Part shown: positions 7,822-17,390 of the stretch, piece after piece
How the letters are laid out: every line of letters starts with the position of its first letter
Numbering within the stretch: the stretch's first letter is position 1
NCBI RefSeq assembly: GCF_000716715.1
Contig: NZ_JNYJ01000005.1
Span: 124,001 to 188,000 of the forward strand
Direction: 5' to 3'
DNA: 64,000 bases
Source: Dactylosporangium aurantiacum
GTDB taxonomy: Bacteria > Actinomycetota > Actinomycetes > Mycobacteriales > Micromonosporaceae
Notes under the pieces: generated by a model
What the model saw: the letters and a program-made list of their open reading frames with translations, nothing else
What the model was told of the DNA's origin: nothing
The model's database searches: none
Made by a program: the position numbers and the translations under genes

Positions 7822-8679
7822 ATGACGGTCCGCGCTCCGCTCGCCCCCGGCACGCAAACCCCCTGGCGCCAGGTGCCCGCCTCGATCCCACGCCCCGAGT
7901 ACGTGGGCAAACGCGGGCCGAGCAAGCACCGCGGGTCCGACGTGCAGACGCCGGAGATCATCGAGCGGATGCGGGTCGCGAGCCGGCTCGCCGCGCAGGC
8001 GACCGCGCTGGCCGGGGAGCACGCCAAGCCGGGCGTGACCACGGACGAGATCGACCGGGTCGTGCACGAGTTCCTGTGCGACCACGGCGCCTACCCCTCG
8101 ACGCTGGGCTACAAGGGGTTCCCGAAGTCGTGCTGCACCTCGCTCAACGAGGTGATCTGCCACGGCATCCCGGACTCGACCGTGATCGAGGACGGCGACA
8201 TCCTCAACGTCGACGTGACCGCGTTCATCGGCGGGGTGCACGGCGACACCAACCAGACCTTCTGCGTCGGCGACGTGGCCGAGGAGGACCGGCTGCTGGT
8301 CGAGCGCACCCGCGAGGCGATGATGCGCGGCATCCGCGCCGTCGCGCCGGGGCGGCCGCTGAACGCGATCGGGCGGGTCATCGAGGCGTACGCGAAACGC
8401 TTCGGCTACGGCGTGGTGCGCGACTTCACCGGCCACGGCATCAACGAGGTGTTCCACACCGGGCTCTACGTGCCGCACTACGACAACCCGCGGCTCACCA
8501 CGATCATGGAGCCCGGGATGACGTTCACGATCGAGCCGATGATCACGCACGGCACGCACGAGTACGACATCTGGAAGGACGGCTGGACGGTCGTCACCAA
8601 GGACCGCAAGTGGACGGCGCAGTTCGAGCACACCATCGTGGTGACCGAGGACGGCTACGAGATCCTGACCCTGCCGTGA
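7822..8679 (+). CDS. map: Type I methionine aminopeptidase
   Basis: A 285-residue pitta-bread-fold metallopeptidase that removes initiator methionine. It shows the expected metal ligands in [26 protein letters not shown], [12 protein letters not shown] and TIEPM contexts and a C-terminal [12 protein letters not shown]. An N-terminal extension of about 40 residues carries [11 protein letters not shown] and a basic patch, as in actinobacterial MapB, where it is thought to contact the ribosome. The start follows from the promoter hexamer. Its stop codon overlaps the start of the VIT1-like gene, so the two are probably cotranscribed. Confidence 0.95.
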   Translation: MTVRAPLAPGTQTPWRQVPASIPRPEYVGKRGPSKHRGSDVQTPEIIERMRVASRLAAQATALAGEHAKPGVTTDEIDRVVHEFLCDHGAYPSTLGYKGFPKSCCTSLNEVICHGIPDSTVIEDGDILNVDVTAFIGGVHGDTNQTFCVGDVAEEDRLLVERTREAMMRGIRAVAPGRPLNAIGRVIEAYAKRFGYGVVRDFTGHGINEVFHTGLYVPHYDNPRLTTIMEPGMTFTIEPMITHGTHEYDIWKDGWTVVTKDRKWTAQFEHTIVVTEDGYEILTLP

Positions 8680-9413
8680 CCGGCGCCGTGGAGCGCACCG
8701 AGCCCGATGGCGCCACGACCCACCCCGCCGCCGAGGACGCCCATCATCACGCCGACGTGTCCGGCGGCTGGCTGCGGGCCGCCGTGTTCGGCGCCATGGA
8801 CGGGCTCGTCACCAACATCGCGCTGATCGCCGGGGTCGGCGGCGGCGGGATCTCGCCGCGCACGATCGTGCTCACCGGCACCGCCGGGCTGGTCGCCGGG
8901 GCGATCTCGATGGGGCTGGGCGAGTTCACGAGCGTCCGCGCGCAGAACGAGCAGATCGCCGCGGAGGTCGCGAAGGAGCGCCGGGAGCTGACCCGCTTCC
9001 CGCAGGAGGAGGCGGCGGAGCTGGCCCGGATCTGGCAGGCCCGCGGGCTGCCGGAGGACCTCGCGATGCAGGTCGCCTCGACGCTGGGGCGGGACATCGA
9101 CGAGGCGGTCCGGGTCCACGCCCAGGAGGAGCTCGGCGTCGACCCGGACGACGCGCCCAGCCCGTGGGTCGCGGCCGGTTCGTCGTTCGTGTGCTTCTCG
9201 ATCGGTGCGCTGGTGCCGTTGCTGCCGTATCTGCTCGGCGCCACCACCCTGTGGCCGGCGCTGGCCGCGGGCGGTGCGGGGCTGTTCGTCGCGGGGGCGC
9301 TGATCGCCCGCTACACCCGGCGGCCCTGGTGGGCGTCCGGCCTGCGGCAGCTGCTGCTCGGTGCGGCGGCGGCCGGGGCGACGTATCTGGTCGGTCGGCT
9401 GATCGGGGTGTGA
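8676..9413 (+). CDS. VIT1/CCC1-family metal (Fe/Mn) transporter
   Basis: A 245-residue membrane protein. A histidine-rich start (DAHHHAD) precedes the first helix with the family signature [17 protein letters not shown] charged cytoplasmic domain between helices 2 and 3 (residues about 85-155, rich in Glu/Arg) corresponds to the metal-binding domain, followed by three further helices. The GTG start overlaps the map stop (GTGA); GTG 8688 is an alternative. The family exports or sequesters divalent iron and manganese. A strong hairpin follows. Confidence 0.88.
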   Translation: MTGAVERTEPDGATTHPAAEDAHHHADVSGGWLRAAVFGAMDGLVTNIALIAGVGGGGISPRTIVLTGTAGLVAGAISMGLGEFTSVRAQNEQIAAEVAKERRELTRFPQEEAAELARIWQARGLPEDLAMQVASTLGRDIDEAVRVHAQEELGVDPDDAPSPWVAAGSSFVCFSIGALVPLLPYLLGATTLWPALAAGGAGLFVAGALIARYTRRPWWASGLRQLLLGAAAAGATYLVGRLIGV

Positions 9414-9423
9414 GTGACCTGGC

Positions 9424-9455
9424 CCGTCCGGGAAGGTGGTGGTCTTCCCGGACGG
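9424..9455 (+). terminator. 12-bp hairpin after the VIT1-like gene
   Basis: Perfect arms 9424-9435 and 9444-9455 with an 8-base loop, starting 10 bases after the stop codon. There is no T-run, as is common for GC-rich actinobacterial terminators. Confidence 0.65.
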
Positions 9456-9474
9456 CAGGGCTCACGAGACGGGT

Positions 9475-9488
9475 GTCGTTTTAACGAC
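9475..9488. promoter_or_regulatory. Operator-like palindrome GTCGTT-TT-AACGAC
   Basis: A perfect 14-bp palindrome with an AT core in an otherwise GC-rich gap between two convergent genes (9414-9643). I see no credible start codon after it on either strand. Confidence 0.4.
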
Positions 9489-9643
9489 GCGGCTGCATCG
9501 TCGGACCGGCCCAAGCGGTGCGGCGCATGTCGGTCTCCTCTCGTTTGGACGCTCGTGGCGTGATGCAACGATCGTCGCGGAGCGGACACGTCCGTGGGGT
9601 CTCGCGCCCTTGCGATGGCACGCTTTCGGGAGTACCGGAGGTT

Positions 9644-10108
9644 TCAGATCCCGCGCAGGCGAAATATCCGGATTTCTCGCCCCGCGGCCCGCTCCTGGTA
9701 CGTGCGGTACGCGGGCCAGCTGGCGGTCAGCAGCTCCAGCAGGCGGGCCCGCTCGCCGTCGCGGACCAGTTCCGCGGTGGCCGGCAGCTCCCGGCTCCGC
9801 CAGGTGATCGAGCAGCGCGGGTCGGCCAGCAGGTTCGCGGTCCACGCCGGGTGGTGCGCCTGCCCCCAGTTGGAGCCGATCACGATGAAGTCCTCGCCGT
9901 CGCGGACGAACAGCAGCGGCTGCGAGCGGGGCAGCCCGGACTTCCGCCCGGTGGTGGTCAGCAGCAGCGTGTTGACGCCGGCCGCGTTGATCGGCACGAT
10001 CCGCCCCTTGGAGCGGCGCTGCAGCCACCGGTCGAGGCGCACGACCCGCCGGGCCGCCGCGGCGAACCACGGCCGGTGCCCGAGCCGTTTGACGATCCTG
10101 CCGAGCAT
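9644..10108 (-). CDS. Ddn-like deazaflavin (F420)-dependent nitroreductase/quinone reductase
   Basis: A 154-residue split-barrel protein with the family motif LLLTTTGRKSGLPRS followed by FIVIGSNWG and the HPAWTANL helix. These match F420H2-dependent quinone reductases of the Rv3547 type. An amphipathic basic N terminus (RRVVRLDRWLQRRSKG) may touch the membrane. The gene abuts the DUF4439 gene: its ATG lies immediately after that gene's stop. With two LLM oxidoreductases in the window it supports an F420-using host. Confidence 0.87.
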   Translation of the reverse strand: MLGRIVKRLGHRPWFAAAARRVVRLDRWLQRRSKGRIVPINAAGVNTLLLTTTGRKSGLPRSQPLLFVRDGEDFIVIGSNWGQAHHPAWTANLLADPRCSITWRSRELPATAELVRDGERARLLELLTASWPAYRTYQERAAGREIRIFRLRGI

Positions 10109-10540
10109 CTAGACCTTCCCGGGGAACGCGCTCGTCACCGGCGTCGTGCCGGCGGCCTGGCGCAGCCCGGCGCCGCGCGCGGCGCAGTCGACCAGGGCGT
10201 CGAGGGCGAGCCTGCGCACCTCGCCGGCGGTCGGGGGCAGGGCCAGGCGCCACTGTGCGGCGGTGCGGTCCTCCACCATGGCGAGCAGCTTCAAGGCCGA
10301 GGCCCGGTCGGTGACGGCGAACGGCAGCGCATAGGCGGGCGCCGCGGGCGGCGGCGTGACCCCGGCGCCGGACAGCCGGACCACGAGGGTGTCGCGGCGG
10401 GTGCGGTGGGCCGCCTCGGCGGCGCGGGCCAGGCCGACGGTGCCGCCGTCGAGCTTGGCGCCGGCCGTGCCGTAGGCGTAGATCGCGGCGTGCTCGGCCT
10501 GCAGGGCGGCGATCAGCCGCTCGTCGGCGGGCGTCGTCAT
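10109..10540 (-). CDS. DUF4439 ferritin-like protein
   Basis: A 143-residue all-helical protein. Its helices carry the spaced acidic and histidine residues of a ferritin-like bundle (ALQAEHAAIYAYG, AAHRTRRD, LLAMVEDRTAAQWR). It has no signal peptide. Its ATG overlaps the stop of an upstream 53-codon ORF (ATGA), which in turn overlaps the stop of a Tat lipoprotein. The pairing of this domain with a lipoprotein next to rimP is also known in mycobacteria (Rv2843/Rv2844 region). Function unknown; metal or redox chemistry is a guess from the fold. Confidence 0.8.
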   Translation of the reverse strand: MTTPADERLIAALQAEHAAIYAYGTAGAKLDGGTVGLARAAEAAHRTRRDTLVVRLSGAGVTPPPAAPAYALPFAVTDRASALKLLAMVEDRTAAQWRLALPPTAGEVRRLALDALVDCAARGAGLRQAAGTTPVTSAFPGKV

Positions 10541-10698
10541 GCCGGCGCCCCGGGAGCGGAAACCGCCGGCCCGCCCGCGCTGTGGTCCAGCGCCGCCCGG
10601 ACCGTCGGCCCGCCCGCGCTGTGGTCCAGCGCCGGCCGGACCGCGGGCCCGGCTGCGTCGCGCCGCGGCGCCGGCCGGACCGCCGGGGTGGCGATCAT
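10537..10698 (-). CDS. 53-codon ORF linking the Tat lipoprotein and DUF4439 genes, built on a 39-bp repeat
   Basis: On the minus strand this frame starts at an ATG overlapping the lipoprotein stop (ATGA) and ends in a TGA overlapping the DUF4439 ATG (again ATGA). It encodes 53 residues with two 13-residue copies (VRPALDHSAGGPT, VRAALDHSAGGPA). Perfect 4-base overlaps at both ends are typical of coupled cistrons. The composition alone would not make it a gene; it may instead be a spacer expanded by repeat duplication that stayed translatable. Confidence 0.45.
   Translation of the reverse strand: MIATPAVRPAPRRDAAGPAVRPALDHSAGGPTVRAALDHSAGGPAVSAPGAPA
10567..10644. repeat. 39-bp tandem repeat, two near-exact copies
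   Basis: Copies at 10567-10605 and 10606-10644, with a more decayed third trace after them. The period is 13 codons, so frame is kept in the mini-ORF described here. Confidence 0.85.
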
Positions 10699-11165
10699 GT
10701 GAGCACCTCCAGGTGGGCGGCGCGGCAGGCGGCGATCGAGCCGAGCAGGGCCGCGCGGTACGACGGCGCGGCCAGGCAGGCGCCGGTCGCGTCCTCCTGG
10801 CCCGCCTTCTCCAGGGTGGCGAGGTCCTTCACCGCGGCGGCCTGGTCCTGCACGACCGGGCCGGCGGAGGTGCTCGCCGTGGGCATCGGGCCGTGCTCGT
10901 CGAGCCCGACCTCGCGGGCCAGGGCCACGACGTGGGCGGCGTGGTTGTCCTTGAGCGGGCCGAGGCGGTCCTGCAGCGCGGGGAACGCGGTGAGCACCTC
11001 GGCGTAGCGGTCCCGCAGCGCGACGGTGCGGGCCAGCAGCGGCAGCAGCACGTCGGGCGCCGGGTGCCAGGTGACCGCCGCGCGCTTCGGCACCTCGCAG
11101 GCGGTGAGGGTCGTCATAGCCGCCGCGGCGGCGGCGAGGACGGCTCTACGGGAGGACACGCGCAC
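10695..11165 (-). CDS. Tat-type lipoprotein of unknown function
   Basis: A 156-residue protein starting at GTG 11165. The N terminus has a twin-arginine motif (SSRRAVL), an alanine-rich hydrophobic stretch and a lipobox ending LTAC, so it should be exported folded and lipidated. The mature part is helical with scattered histidines and acidic residues (DNHAAHVVALAREVGLDEHG), resembling the ferritin-like partner encoded next to it. It leads the leftward group lipoprotein-mini-ORF-DUF4439-Ddn reductase and is divergent from rimP. Confidence 0.75.
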   Translation of the reverse strand: MRVSSRRAVLAAAAAAMTTLTACEVPKRAAVTWHPAPDVLLPLLARTVALRDRYAEVLTAFPALQDRLGPLKDNHAAHVVALAREVGLDEHGPMPTASTSAGPVVQDQAAAVKDLATLEKAGQEDATGACLAAPSYRAALLGSIAACRAAHLEVLT

Positions 11166-11170
11166 AGTGA

Positions 11171-11176
11171 ACACTA
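11171..11176 (-). promoter_or_regulatory. -10 hexamer TAGTGT for the Tat lipoprotein
   Basis: Minus-strand TAGTGT, five bases before GTG 11165; it supports that start among several GTG codons. Confidence 0.5.
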
Positions 11177-11357
11177 TCCGGGCCTTTTTCGGCGCACACG
11201 ACCCGCCTCCGCGTTCCCCGCGCGAGCCCGTGGGAGCGCCGCCGGAACGCCGGGGGTCACCGCGCGTTACGCTCTGCGGAGAGCCGCCCGCGCGTACCGT
11301 CGCAGGCGGCCAAGTTGCCGTGCGCCCGGCGGGGCGGTGCAGAAAGAGGTGTCGATC

Positions 11358-11969
11358 ATGGCTCAGCAGCGGGATCGCCGCGCCGGCGGTTCGCGGGATG
11401 CTGGAGCCCGCGACGCCGGTGCGCACCGCGAGCGGGTGCGGAAGGTCGTCGAGCCCGTCGTGGTGGCCGCCGGCTACGACCTGGAGGACCTCGAGGTCAG
11501 CCGGGTCGGGCGGCGTCACCTGCTGCGGGTGGCGGTCGACAGCGACCACGGCGTCGACCTGGACGCGGTCGCCGAGGTGTCCCGGGCGGTGTCGGCCGCG
11601 CTGGACGAGGCCGAGGCGTCCGGCGACGAGCTGATCGCGGGGGAGTACGAGCTGGAGGTGGGCTCCCGCGGGGTCGACCGGCCGCTCACCGAGCCCCGGC
11701 ACTGGCGGCGCAACCGGACCCGCCTGGTGCAGGTCGACGTCGGCGGCACGCCGGTGACCGGCCGGGTGACGGCGGTGAGCGAGACCGGGGTGACCCTGGA
11801 CGTGGAGGGCACCGCCCGCACGGTCGCGTTCGAGGATCTGGGCCCCGGCCGGGTGCAGGTGGAGATGAAGCGGCTCGCCGAGCTGCCCGAGGACCTTGAC
11901 GACGAAGACGACGACCTTGAAGACGACGACCTTGAAGACGACGACGAGGAAGGGGAGGACGAGGCGTGA
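11358..11969 (+). CDS. rimP: Ribosome maturation factor RimP
   Basis: A 203-residue protein for 30S assembly. It has the two-domain RimP fold: the N-terminal part contains [18 protein letters not shown] and the [14 protein letters not shown] signature, followed by an SH3-like C-terminal domain. An AAAGAGG ribosome site precedes ATG 11358. Two lineage-specific additions flank the core: a basic start ([19 protein letters not shown]) and a very acidic C-terminal tail of about 25 residues made of D/E and L. The tail is encoded by a 15-bp direct repeat around 11912-11950. Its stop overlaps the nusA GTG. Confidence 0.94.
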   Translation: MAQQRDRRAGGSRDAGARDAGAHRERVRKVVEPVVVAAGYDLEDLEVSRVGRRHLLRVAVDSDHGVDLDAVAEVSRAVSAALDEAEASGDELIAGEYELEVGSRGVDRPLTEPRHWRRNRTRLVQVDVGGTPVTGRVTAVSETGVTLDVEGTARTVAFEDLGPGRVQVEMKRLAELPEDLDDEDDDLEDDDLEDDDEEGEDEA

Positions 11970-13012
11970 ACATCGACCTGGCGGCGCTCCGCGCGCTGGA
12001 GCGTGAGCGGGAGATCCCGTTCGAGACCATCCTCGCGGCGATCGAGACCGCGTTGCTGACCGCGTACCGGCACACCGAGGGGGCCAACCCGCACGCGCGG
12101 GTCGAGATCGACCGCAGGACCGGCGCGGCCTCGGTGCTCGCCCAGGACCTCGACGACAACGGCACGATCGTGCGGGAGTACGAGGACACCCCGCACGACT
12201 TCGGCCGGATCGCGGCGATGACCGCCAAGCAGGTCATCCTGCAGCGGCTGCGCGAGGCGACCGACGAGGCGCACTTCGGCGAGTACGTCGGGCGCGACGG
12301 GGACCTGGTCACCGGTGTGATCCAGGCGCATGACGCGAGGACCGAGAAGGGCATCGTCTCGATCGACCTCGGCAAGATCGAGGGGCTGCTGCCGGCCGCC
12401 GAGCAGGTGCCCGGCGAGCGGTACGAGCACGGCCAGCGCATCAAGTGCATCGTCGTGCACGTGGTGAAGGGCTTCCGCGGGCCGCAGGTGACGCTGTCGC
12501 GGTCCCACCCGAACCTGGTGAAGCGCCTCTTCGCGCTCGAGGTGCCGGAGATCGCCGACGGCACCGTCGAGATCGCCGCGATCGCCCGCGAGGCCGGCCA
12601 CCGCACCAAGATCGCGGTGCGTACCACGGTCGCCGGGGTGAACGCGAAGGGTGCCTGCATCGGGCCGATGGGCCAGCGGGTCCGGGCGGTCATGAGCGAG
12701 CTGCACGGTGAGAAGATCGACATCATCGACTGGTCCGACGACCCGGCCCAGTTCGTCGGCAACGCCCTCTCGCCGGCGAAGGCGCTCAACGTCGAGGTCG
12801 TCGACGCGGGCAACCGGGCGGCCCGGGTGACCGTCCCGGACTTCCAGCTTTCCCTGGCCATCGGCCGTGAGGGCCAGAACGCGCGGCTCGCCGCGCGCCT
12901 CACCGGATGGCGCATCGACATCCGCCCGGACAATGCCCCGGACGGTGCCTCGGGGGGCAACGTCGATCACGTCACGGGACCGGGCGCGGCACAAGCCGAA
13001 AGCGCAGGGTAG
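11966..13012 (+). CDS. nusA: Transcription termination/antitermination protein NusA
   Basis: A 348-residue RNA polymerase-binding factor: N-terminal domain ([20 protein letters not shown]), S1 domain around residues 110-175, then two KH domains with the [16 protein letters not shown] loop ([11 protein letters not shown]) and the [12 protein letters not shown] loop. It lacks the acidic repeats of enterobacterial NusA, as normal for actinobacteria. GTG start overlaps the rimP stop (GTGA). Its TAG stop forms a TAGACT hexamer before ylxR. Confidence 0.96.
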   Translation: MNIDLAALRALEREREIPFETILAAIETALLTAYRHTEGANPHARVEIDRRTGAASVLAQDLDDNGTIVREYEDTPHDFGRIAAMTAKQVILQRLREATDEAHFGEYVGRDGDLVTGVIQAHDARTEKGIVSIDLGKIEGLLPAAEQVPGERYEHGQRIKCIVVHVVKGFRGPQVTLSRSHPNLVKRLFALEVPEIADGTVEIAAIAREAGHRTKIAVRTTVAGVNAKGACIGPMGQRVRAVMSELHGEKIDIIDWSDDPAQFVGNALSPAKALNVEVVDAGNRAARVTVPDFQLSLAIGREGQNARLAARLTGWRIDIRPDNAPDGASGGNVDHVTGPGAAQAESAG

Positions 13013-13032
13013 ACTTCTTGTCGGTACGTCGC

Positions 13033-13317
13033 ATGCCCCCGGTCCGCACCTGTGTTGGTTGCCGGAAGCGTGCGTCATCCTCCGAGTTGCTGCGGTTTGT
13101 CGCGATCGAGTCCGGCCCTGACCAGTTCAAGGCCGTTCCTGATCCGGCCCGCAGACGGCCGGGTCGGGGAGCGCACCTGCACCCTGATCCGGCTTGCCTG
13201 GCGCTAGCGGAGCGTCGGCGCGCCTTCGGGCGAGCCTTACGTCTCGCCGGAGTCCTGGACACCGGTCCGCTGGCCGAAGCCGTCGCCTTGGCGGCGGCAG
13301 CGGAGCAATCGCAGTGA
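13033..13317 (+). CDS. ylxR: YlxR/RnpM family RNA-binding protein (DUF448)
   Basis: A 94-residue protein with the family opening PVRTCVGCRKRA and the pattern of basic residues continuing to RRRAFGRALR. The family binds nucleic acid; the B. subtilis relative modulates RNase P. I chose ATG 13033 so that it starts MPPVRTC; a TTG at 13018, closer to the TAGACT hexamer, would add five residues. It keeps the conserved place between nusA and infB. Confidence 0.9.
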   Translation: MPPVRTCVGCRKRASSSELLRFVAIESGPDQFKAVPDPARRRPGRGAHLHPDPACLALAERRRAFGRALRLAGVLDTGPLAEAVALAAAAEQSQ

Positions 13318-13476
13318 TCGGAACCGCCGATGGTGGGCGCGAGATGCCCCACCCGGACACGCAAGGTAGGACGACGGACATGAGCACACGATGAAGTCCC
13401 TGAGATGACCAGGCTTCAAGTGCACGAGTGAGGTCGGCGCGGACCTATGCCGCCCGGCCTCGAGGTGAGGAGTGTA

Positions 13477-16400
13477 GTGGCAGGCAAGGCCCGCGTACAC
13501 GAGCTGGCAAAAGAGCTCGGGGTCGAGAGCAAGACCGTGCTCGCGAAGCTGCAGGAGCTTGGCGAGTACGTGAAGTCCGCATCCAGCACGGTCGAGGCGC
13601 CCGTGGCGCGCCGGCTGCGAGCGAGCTTCGAGTCCGGAGGGTCCGCACCAGCGCCCTCGGCACCTCCTGCGCCGGCATCGTCGGCTCCTTCGGCCCCGCC
13701 GGTGCCCTCGGCACCGCGTCCGGGCCCGGCCGTCCCGGCAGCCAAGCCCTTCGCGCCCCCGAAGCGGCCGCAGCCGCCCGCGGGCGGTGGATCCGGTGGC
13801 GGGCGAGGCCCCGTTCCCGGCCCGCCGCGCCCGGCGCCCGTGGTCAAGCCGACGAGTGCGCACGACATCGAGGTGGCGGCCGCCGAGCAGCGTGCCGCCG
13901 CGCTGAAGGCGGACCAGGAGGCGGCCATGAAGGCCGCCAAGGAGGCCCGCCAGCGGGAGACCACCAGGCGTGAGTCCACGCCGCCGCCCGGCGGCGGTGG
14001 CGTTCCCTCGCCCGGCCCGCGTCCCGGCCCGGCCACGCCGGCACCCCAGCCGGGTGCCGCGCCGACCCCGGGGGCCCCGCGTCCCGGCCAGGGGCCACGT
14101 CCCGGCGGCGCCCGTCCGCCGGCCCGTTCCCCGGGCAACAACCCGTTCGGCGTGTCCGGCGGCGCTCCCGCGCGCCCGTCGCCGCCCGGCAACATCCCGC
14201 GGCCGAACCCGTCCGCGATGCCTCCTCGGCCCAACCCGGCCTCGATGGGCGGCCCCCGGCCGAACCCGTCGCAGATGCCGAGCCAGCGTCCGGGTCGCCC
14301 GGCCGGTGGCCCCGGTGACCGTCCGGGTCGCCCGGGTGGCGGCGCCGGCGGTGGCTTCCGCGGCGGTCCCGGTGGTGCCGGCGGTGCCGGCCGTCCCGGC
14401 GGTCCCGGTGGCGGCGGCGGTGGCTTCCGCGGCGGTCCCGGCGGCGGTGGCGGTGGCTTCCGTCCCGGTGGCGGTGCCGGTGCCGGTGGCGGCGGTTTCC
14501 GCGGCGGTCCCGGCGGTGGCGGTGGCGCCCCCGGCGCGGGCGTCGGCGGTGCCGGTCGTCCCGGTGGCGGCGGTGCCGGCGGCCGTGGTCGCGGCGGCGG
14601 TGCGGCGGGTGCCTTCGGGCGTCCCGGCGGCCGGCCGACGCGTGGCCGCAAGTCCAAGAAGCAGCGCAGACAAGAGTTCGACAACCTGTCCGCGCCGACG
14701 ATGGGCTCGGGCGCTCCCCGGGGTCAGGGTCAGACGATCCGGCTGCCGCAGGGTGCCTCGCTGTCGGACTTCGCGGACCGGATCAACGCCAACCCGGGCT
14801 CGCTCGTCCAGGAGATGTTCAACCTCGGCGAGATGGTGACGGCGACCCAGTCGTGCACCAACGAGACCCTGGAGCTGCTCGGTGAGCACCTGGGCTTCGT
14901 CGTCAGCATCGTCAGCCCCGAGGACGAGGACCGCGAGCTGCTCGCGCGCTTCGACATCGACCTCGACGCCGACGTCGACGAGGAGCGCCTGGTCATCCGG
15001 CCGCCGGTGGTGACCGTCATGGGTCACGTCGACCACGGTAAGACGAAGCTGCTCGACGCGATCCGCTCCACCAACGTCGTGGCCGGCGAGGCCGGTGGCA
15101 TCACCCAGCACATCGGTGCCTACCAGGTGCACGTGCCGCACGGCGAGGACGGCGAGGACCGCGCGATCACCTTCATCGACACCCCGGGTCACGAGGCGTT
15201 CACCGCCATGCGTGCCCGTGGTGCGCAGGCCACGGACATCGTGGTCCTGGTGGTCGCGGCCGACGACGGCGTCATGCCCCAGACGATCGAGGCGTTGAAC
15301 CACGCCCAGGCGGCCGAGGTGCCGATCGTGGTCGCGGTCAACAAGATCGACAAGGAGAACGCCAACCCGGCGAAGGTCCGCCAGGAGCTGACGCAGTACG
15401 GGCTGGTCGCCGAGGAGTACGGCGGCGAGACCATGTTCGTCGACATCTCCGCGAAGAGCCGCATCAACATCGAGGGTCTCCTCGAGGCCGTGCTGCTCAC
15501 CGCCGACGCCGCGCTCGACCTGCGGGCGCCGATCGACGGTCCGGCGCAGGGTATCGCGATCGAGTCGCACCTCGACCGCGGTCGTGGTCCGGTCGCCACC
15601 GTGCTGGTGGAGAAGGGCACGCTCAACGTCGGTGACTCGATCGTCGCCGGCCGGGCCTACGGGCGCGTCCGGGCGATGCTCGACGAGAACGGCAAGCCCG
15701 TGCCGTCCGCCGGTCCGGCCCGTCCGGTCCTGGTGCTCGGTCTGACCTCGGTGCCCGGCGCCGGCGACACGTTCCTCGCCGCCGACGACGACCGCACCGC
15801 GCGCCAGATCGCCGAGCAGCGGCAGGCCCGCCGCCGTGCGGCCGAGATGGCCTCGCGGACCGGCCGGGTCACCCTCGAGAACCTGTTCGACCAGCTCAAG
15901 GAGGGCGAGAAGACCACGCTCAACCTCATCCTCAAGGGTGACGGTTCGGGTTCGGTCGAGGCGCTCGAGGACGCGCTGGTCAAGATCGTCGTCGCCGACG
16001 AGGTCCAGCTCCGGATCATCCACCGGGGCGTGGGCGCGGTCACCCAGGACGACGTCAACCTGGCGAGCGCGTCCGACGCGATCGTCATCGGGTTCAACGT
16101 GCGGGCCGAGGGTCGCATCCGCGAGCTGGCCGACCGCGAGGGCGTGGAGATCCGGTACTACACCGTCATCTACCAGGCCATCGAGGAGATCGAGACCGCG
16201 CTCAAGGGCATGCTCAAGCCGATCTACGAGGAGGTCGAGCTCGGCACGGCGGAGATCCGCGAGGTCTTCCGCTCGTCGCGCTTCGGCAACATCGCCGGCT
16301 GCATCGTCCGCACCGGGCTCATCCGGCGCAACAGCAAGGCGCGCCTGCTCCGCGACGGGGCTGTCATCTCCGACAACCTCACCATCGCGGGCCTGCGCCG

Positions 16401-16527
16401 CTTCAAGGACGACGCCACCGAGGTCCGCGAGGGCTTCGAGTGCGGTATCACGCTCGGCAACTTCAACGACATCCAGCTCGGTGACATCATCGAGACCTGG
16501 GAGCTGCGGGAGAAGCCGCGCGGCTGA
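13477..16527 (+). CDS. infB: Translation initiation factor IF-2
   Basis: A GTPase of 1016 residues that delivers initiator tRNA to the 30S subunit. The start is GTG 13477 ([19 protein letters not shown]), which matches the conserved IF2 N-terminal domain and has a GAGGTGAGGAG ribosome site; the upstream ATG at 13447 would add ten non-conserved residues. Residues about 55-400 are a disordered Pro/Ala- then Gly-rich linker, with repeated [13 protein letters not shown] units at about 281-388. The G domain begins with GHVDHGKT (516-523), followed by DTPGHE and NKID, then domains II-IV. A clear terminator follows. Confidence 0.97.
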   Translation: MAGKARVHELAKELGVESKTVLAKLQELGEYVKSASSTVEAPVARRLRASFESGGSAPAPSAPPAPASSAPSAPPVPSAPRPGPAVPAAKPFAPPKRPQPPAGGGSGGGRGPVPGPPRPAPVVKPTSAHDIEVAAAEQRAAALKADQEAAMKAAKEARQRETTRRESTPPPGGGGVPSPGPRPGPATPAPQPGAAPTPGAPRPGQGPRPGGARPPARSPGNNPFGVSGGAPARPSPPGNIPRPNPSAMPPRPNPASMGGPRPNPSQMPSQRPGRPAGGPGDRPGRPGGGAGGGFRGGPGGAGGAGRPGGPGGGGGGFRGGPGGGGGGFRPGGGAGAGGGGFRGGPGGGGGAPGAGVGGAGRPGGGGAGGRGRGGGAAGAFGRPGGRPTRGRKSKKQRRQEFDNLSAPTMGSGAPRGQGQTIRLPQGASLSDFADRINANPGSLVQEMFNLGEMVTATQSCTNETLELLGEHLGFVVSIVSPEDEDRELLARFDIDLDADVDEERLVIRPPVVTVMGHVDHGKTKLLDAIRSTNVVAGEAGGITQHIGAYQVHVPHGEDGEDRAITFIDTPGHEAFTAMRARGAQATDIVVLVVAADDGVMPQTIEALNHAQAAEVPIVVAVNKIDKENANPAKVRQELTQYGLVAEEYGGETMFVDISAKSRINIEGLLEAVLLTADAALDLRAPIDGPAQGIAIESHLDRGRGPVATVLVEKGTLNVGDSIVAGRAYGRVRAMLDENGKPVPSAGPARPVLVLGLTSVPGAGDTFLAADDDRTARQIAEQRQARRRAAEMASRTGRVTLENLFDQLKEGEKTTLNLILKGDGSGSVEALEDALVKIVVADEVQLRIIHRGVGAVTQDDVNLASASDAIVIGFNVRAEGRIRELADREGVEIRYYTVIYQAIEEIETALKGMLKPIYEEVELGTAEIREVFRSSRFGNIAGCIVRTGLIRRNSKARLLRDGAVISDNLTIAGLRRFKDDATEVREGFECGITLGNFNDIQLGDIIETWELREKPRG

Positions 16528-16544
16528 CGCCGCTGAGCTGAGAG

Positions 16545-16580
16545 GGGCCGCCGCGGACTTCCGCGGCGGCCCTTTCTTTG
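16545..16580 (+). terminator. Intrinsic terminator after infB
   Basis: A perfect 12-bp GC stem (arms 16545-16556 and 16561-16572, 4-base loop) followed by TTTCTTTG. This is one of the few classic stem plus T-run terminators in the window and marks the end of the rimP-infB operon. Confidence 0.9.
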
Positions 16581-16611
16581 ATGTTGGGTTCGGGCGTACC
16601 GTCGATATGTC

Positions 16612-16986
16612 ATGAACCTCGTCTGGTGGTCGATCGAGGTCCGCGACGGGCAGACCCCGGCGCGGCAATGGCGCGACGCCTGGTCACGGTCGCTGCTCGA
16701 GGCCGCCGTCACGCACGGGGCCCGCGACTTCATCTGGCAGGCCGAGCCGTTCGGCGTCGTGCTGGAGCTCGGCTTCGCCGAGGACGGCGACTGGGACCGT
16801 TTCCGCCAGCTGCCGGCGGTGGTCGCCGCGCTCGACGCGGTCGATCCGCACACGCGGTATGTCTACCCGGGCCGCGGCGGCAGCGCCGGCGCGGTGCTGC
16901 CCCGGCGCACGCCCCGCCCGATCGTCGAGGACGCCGCGCCGCTGCCGGTCGCACCAGCACCGTTATTGGTGGCCAGGCTCTCGTAG
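16612..16986 (+). CDS. Hypothetical protein, 124 residues
   Basis: Not recognised. It is a soluble alpha/beta-looking protein (MNLVWWSIEVRDGQTPARQW opening, FGVVLELGFAEDGDWDRF centre) with a Pro/Ala-rich C-terminal tail. Coding bias is clear. It lies alone between the infB terminator and the DUF503 gene, whose promoter begins directly after its stop. A weak TACCGT hexamer nine bases before the ATG suggests its own, possibly leaderless, transcript. The mixed strand pattern suggests a dimeric alpha/beta-barrel fold, but that is only a guess. Confidence 0.75.
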   Translation: MNLVWWSIEVRDGQTPARQWRDAWSRSLLEAAVTHGARDFIWQAEPFGVVLELGFAEDGDWDRFRQLPAVVAALDAVDPHTRYVYPGRGGSAGAVLPRRTPRPIVEDAAPLPVAPAPLLVARLS

Positions 16987-16992
16987 AGTCGA

Positions 16993-16998
16993 TAGGAT
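16993..16998 (+). promoter_or_regulatory. -10 hexamer TAGGAT for the DUF503 gene
   Basis: Eight bases before GTG 17007. Confidence 0.6.
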
Positions 16999-17006
16999 CT
17001 TGGGCC

Positions 17007-17303
17007 GTGTATACCGGAACCGCGGTCTTCGACATGCTTCTTCCCGGTGACTCCCGTTCGCTGAAGGCCAAGCGCGCCTACGTGCGGCCGCTGGTGGCGT
17101 ATCTGCGCAAGTTCGAGGTGTCCGTCGCCGAGGTCGGCGCCCTCGATCTGCACGGACGCGCCGAGATCGGCGTGGCGGTGGTCGCCTCCGAGGCCGCCCA
17201 CGTGCGGGAGGTCCTGGACACCATCGAGCGGGCGGTCGCCGGGCGGCCCGAGATCGAGTTGCTCTCCGTGCGCCGCCGGCTGCACGGTGACGATGACGAG
17301 TAG
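17007..17303 (+). CDS. DUF503 (YlxP-like) protein
   Basis: A 98-residue ferredoxin-fold-like protein: starts MYTGTAVFDMLLPGDSRSLK, continues KRAYVRPLVAYLRKFEVSVAEV and ends with a helix and a strand (EIELLSVRRRL). The family typically sits between infB and rbfA, as here, and is presumed to act in ribosome biogenesis; no biochemical role is established. The GTG start is fixed by the promoter hexamer. Confidence 0.9.
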   Translation: MYTGTAVFDMLLPGDSRSLKAKRAYVRPLVAYLRKFEVSVAEVGALDLHGRAEIGVAVVASEAAHVREVLDTIERAVAGRPEIELLSVRRRLHGDDDE

Positions 17304-17390
17304 TCATCGGTTCCGCGAGCGGCCGCAGGGTCTCGTCGCGGGTACTGTCAGAGCGTTGGTCAGATCGTTTTGGCTGCGGAGGTGTTCGAG

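Noticed and set aside
13447..13476. Earlier ATG for infB
   Set aside because: The ten extra residues are not IF2-like, and the ribosome site GAGGTGAGGAG lies after this ATG and before GTG 13477.
13237..16668. A 1143-codon open frame on the minus strand opposite infB
   Set aside because: It is the mirror of the infB codon bias: no recognisable domain, His/Arg/Asp-rich composition and overlap with a certain gene.
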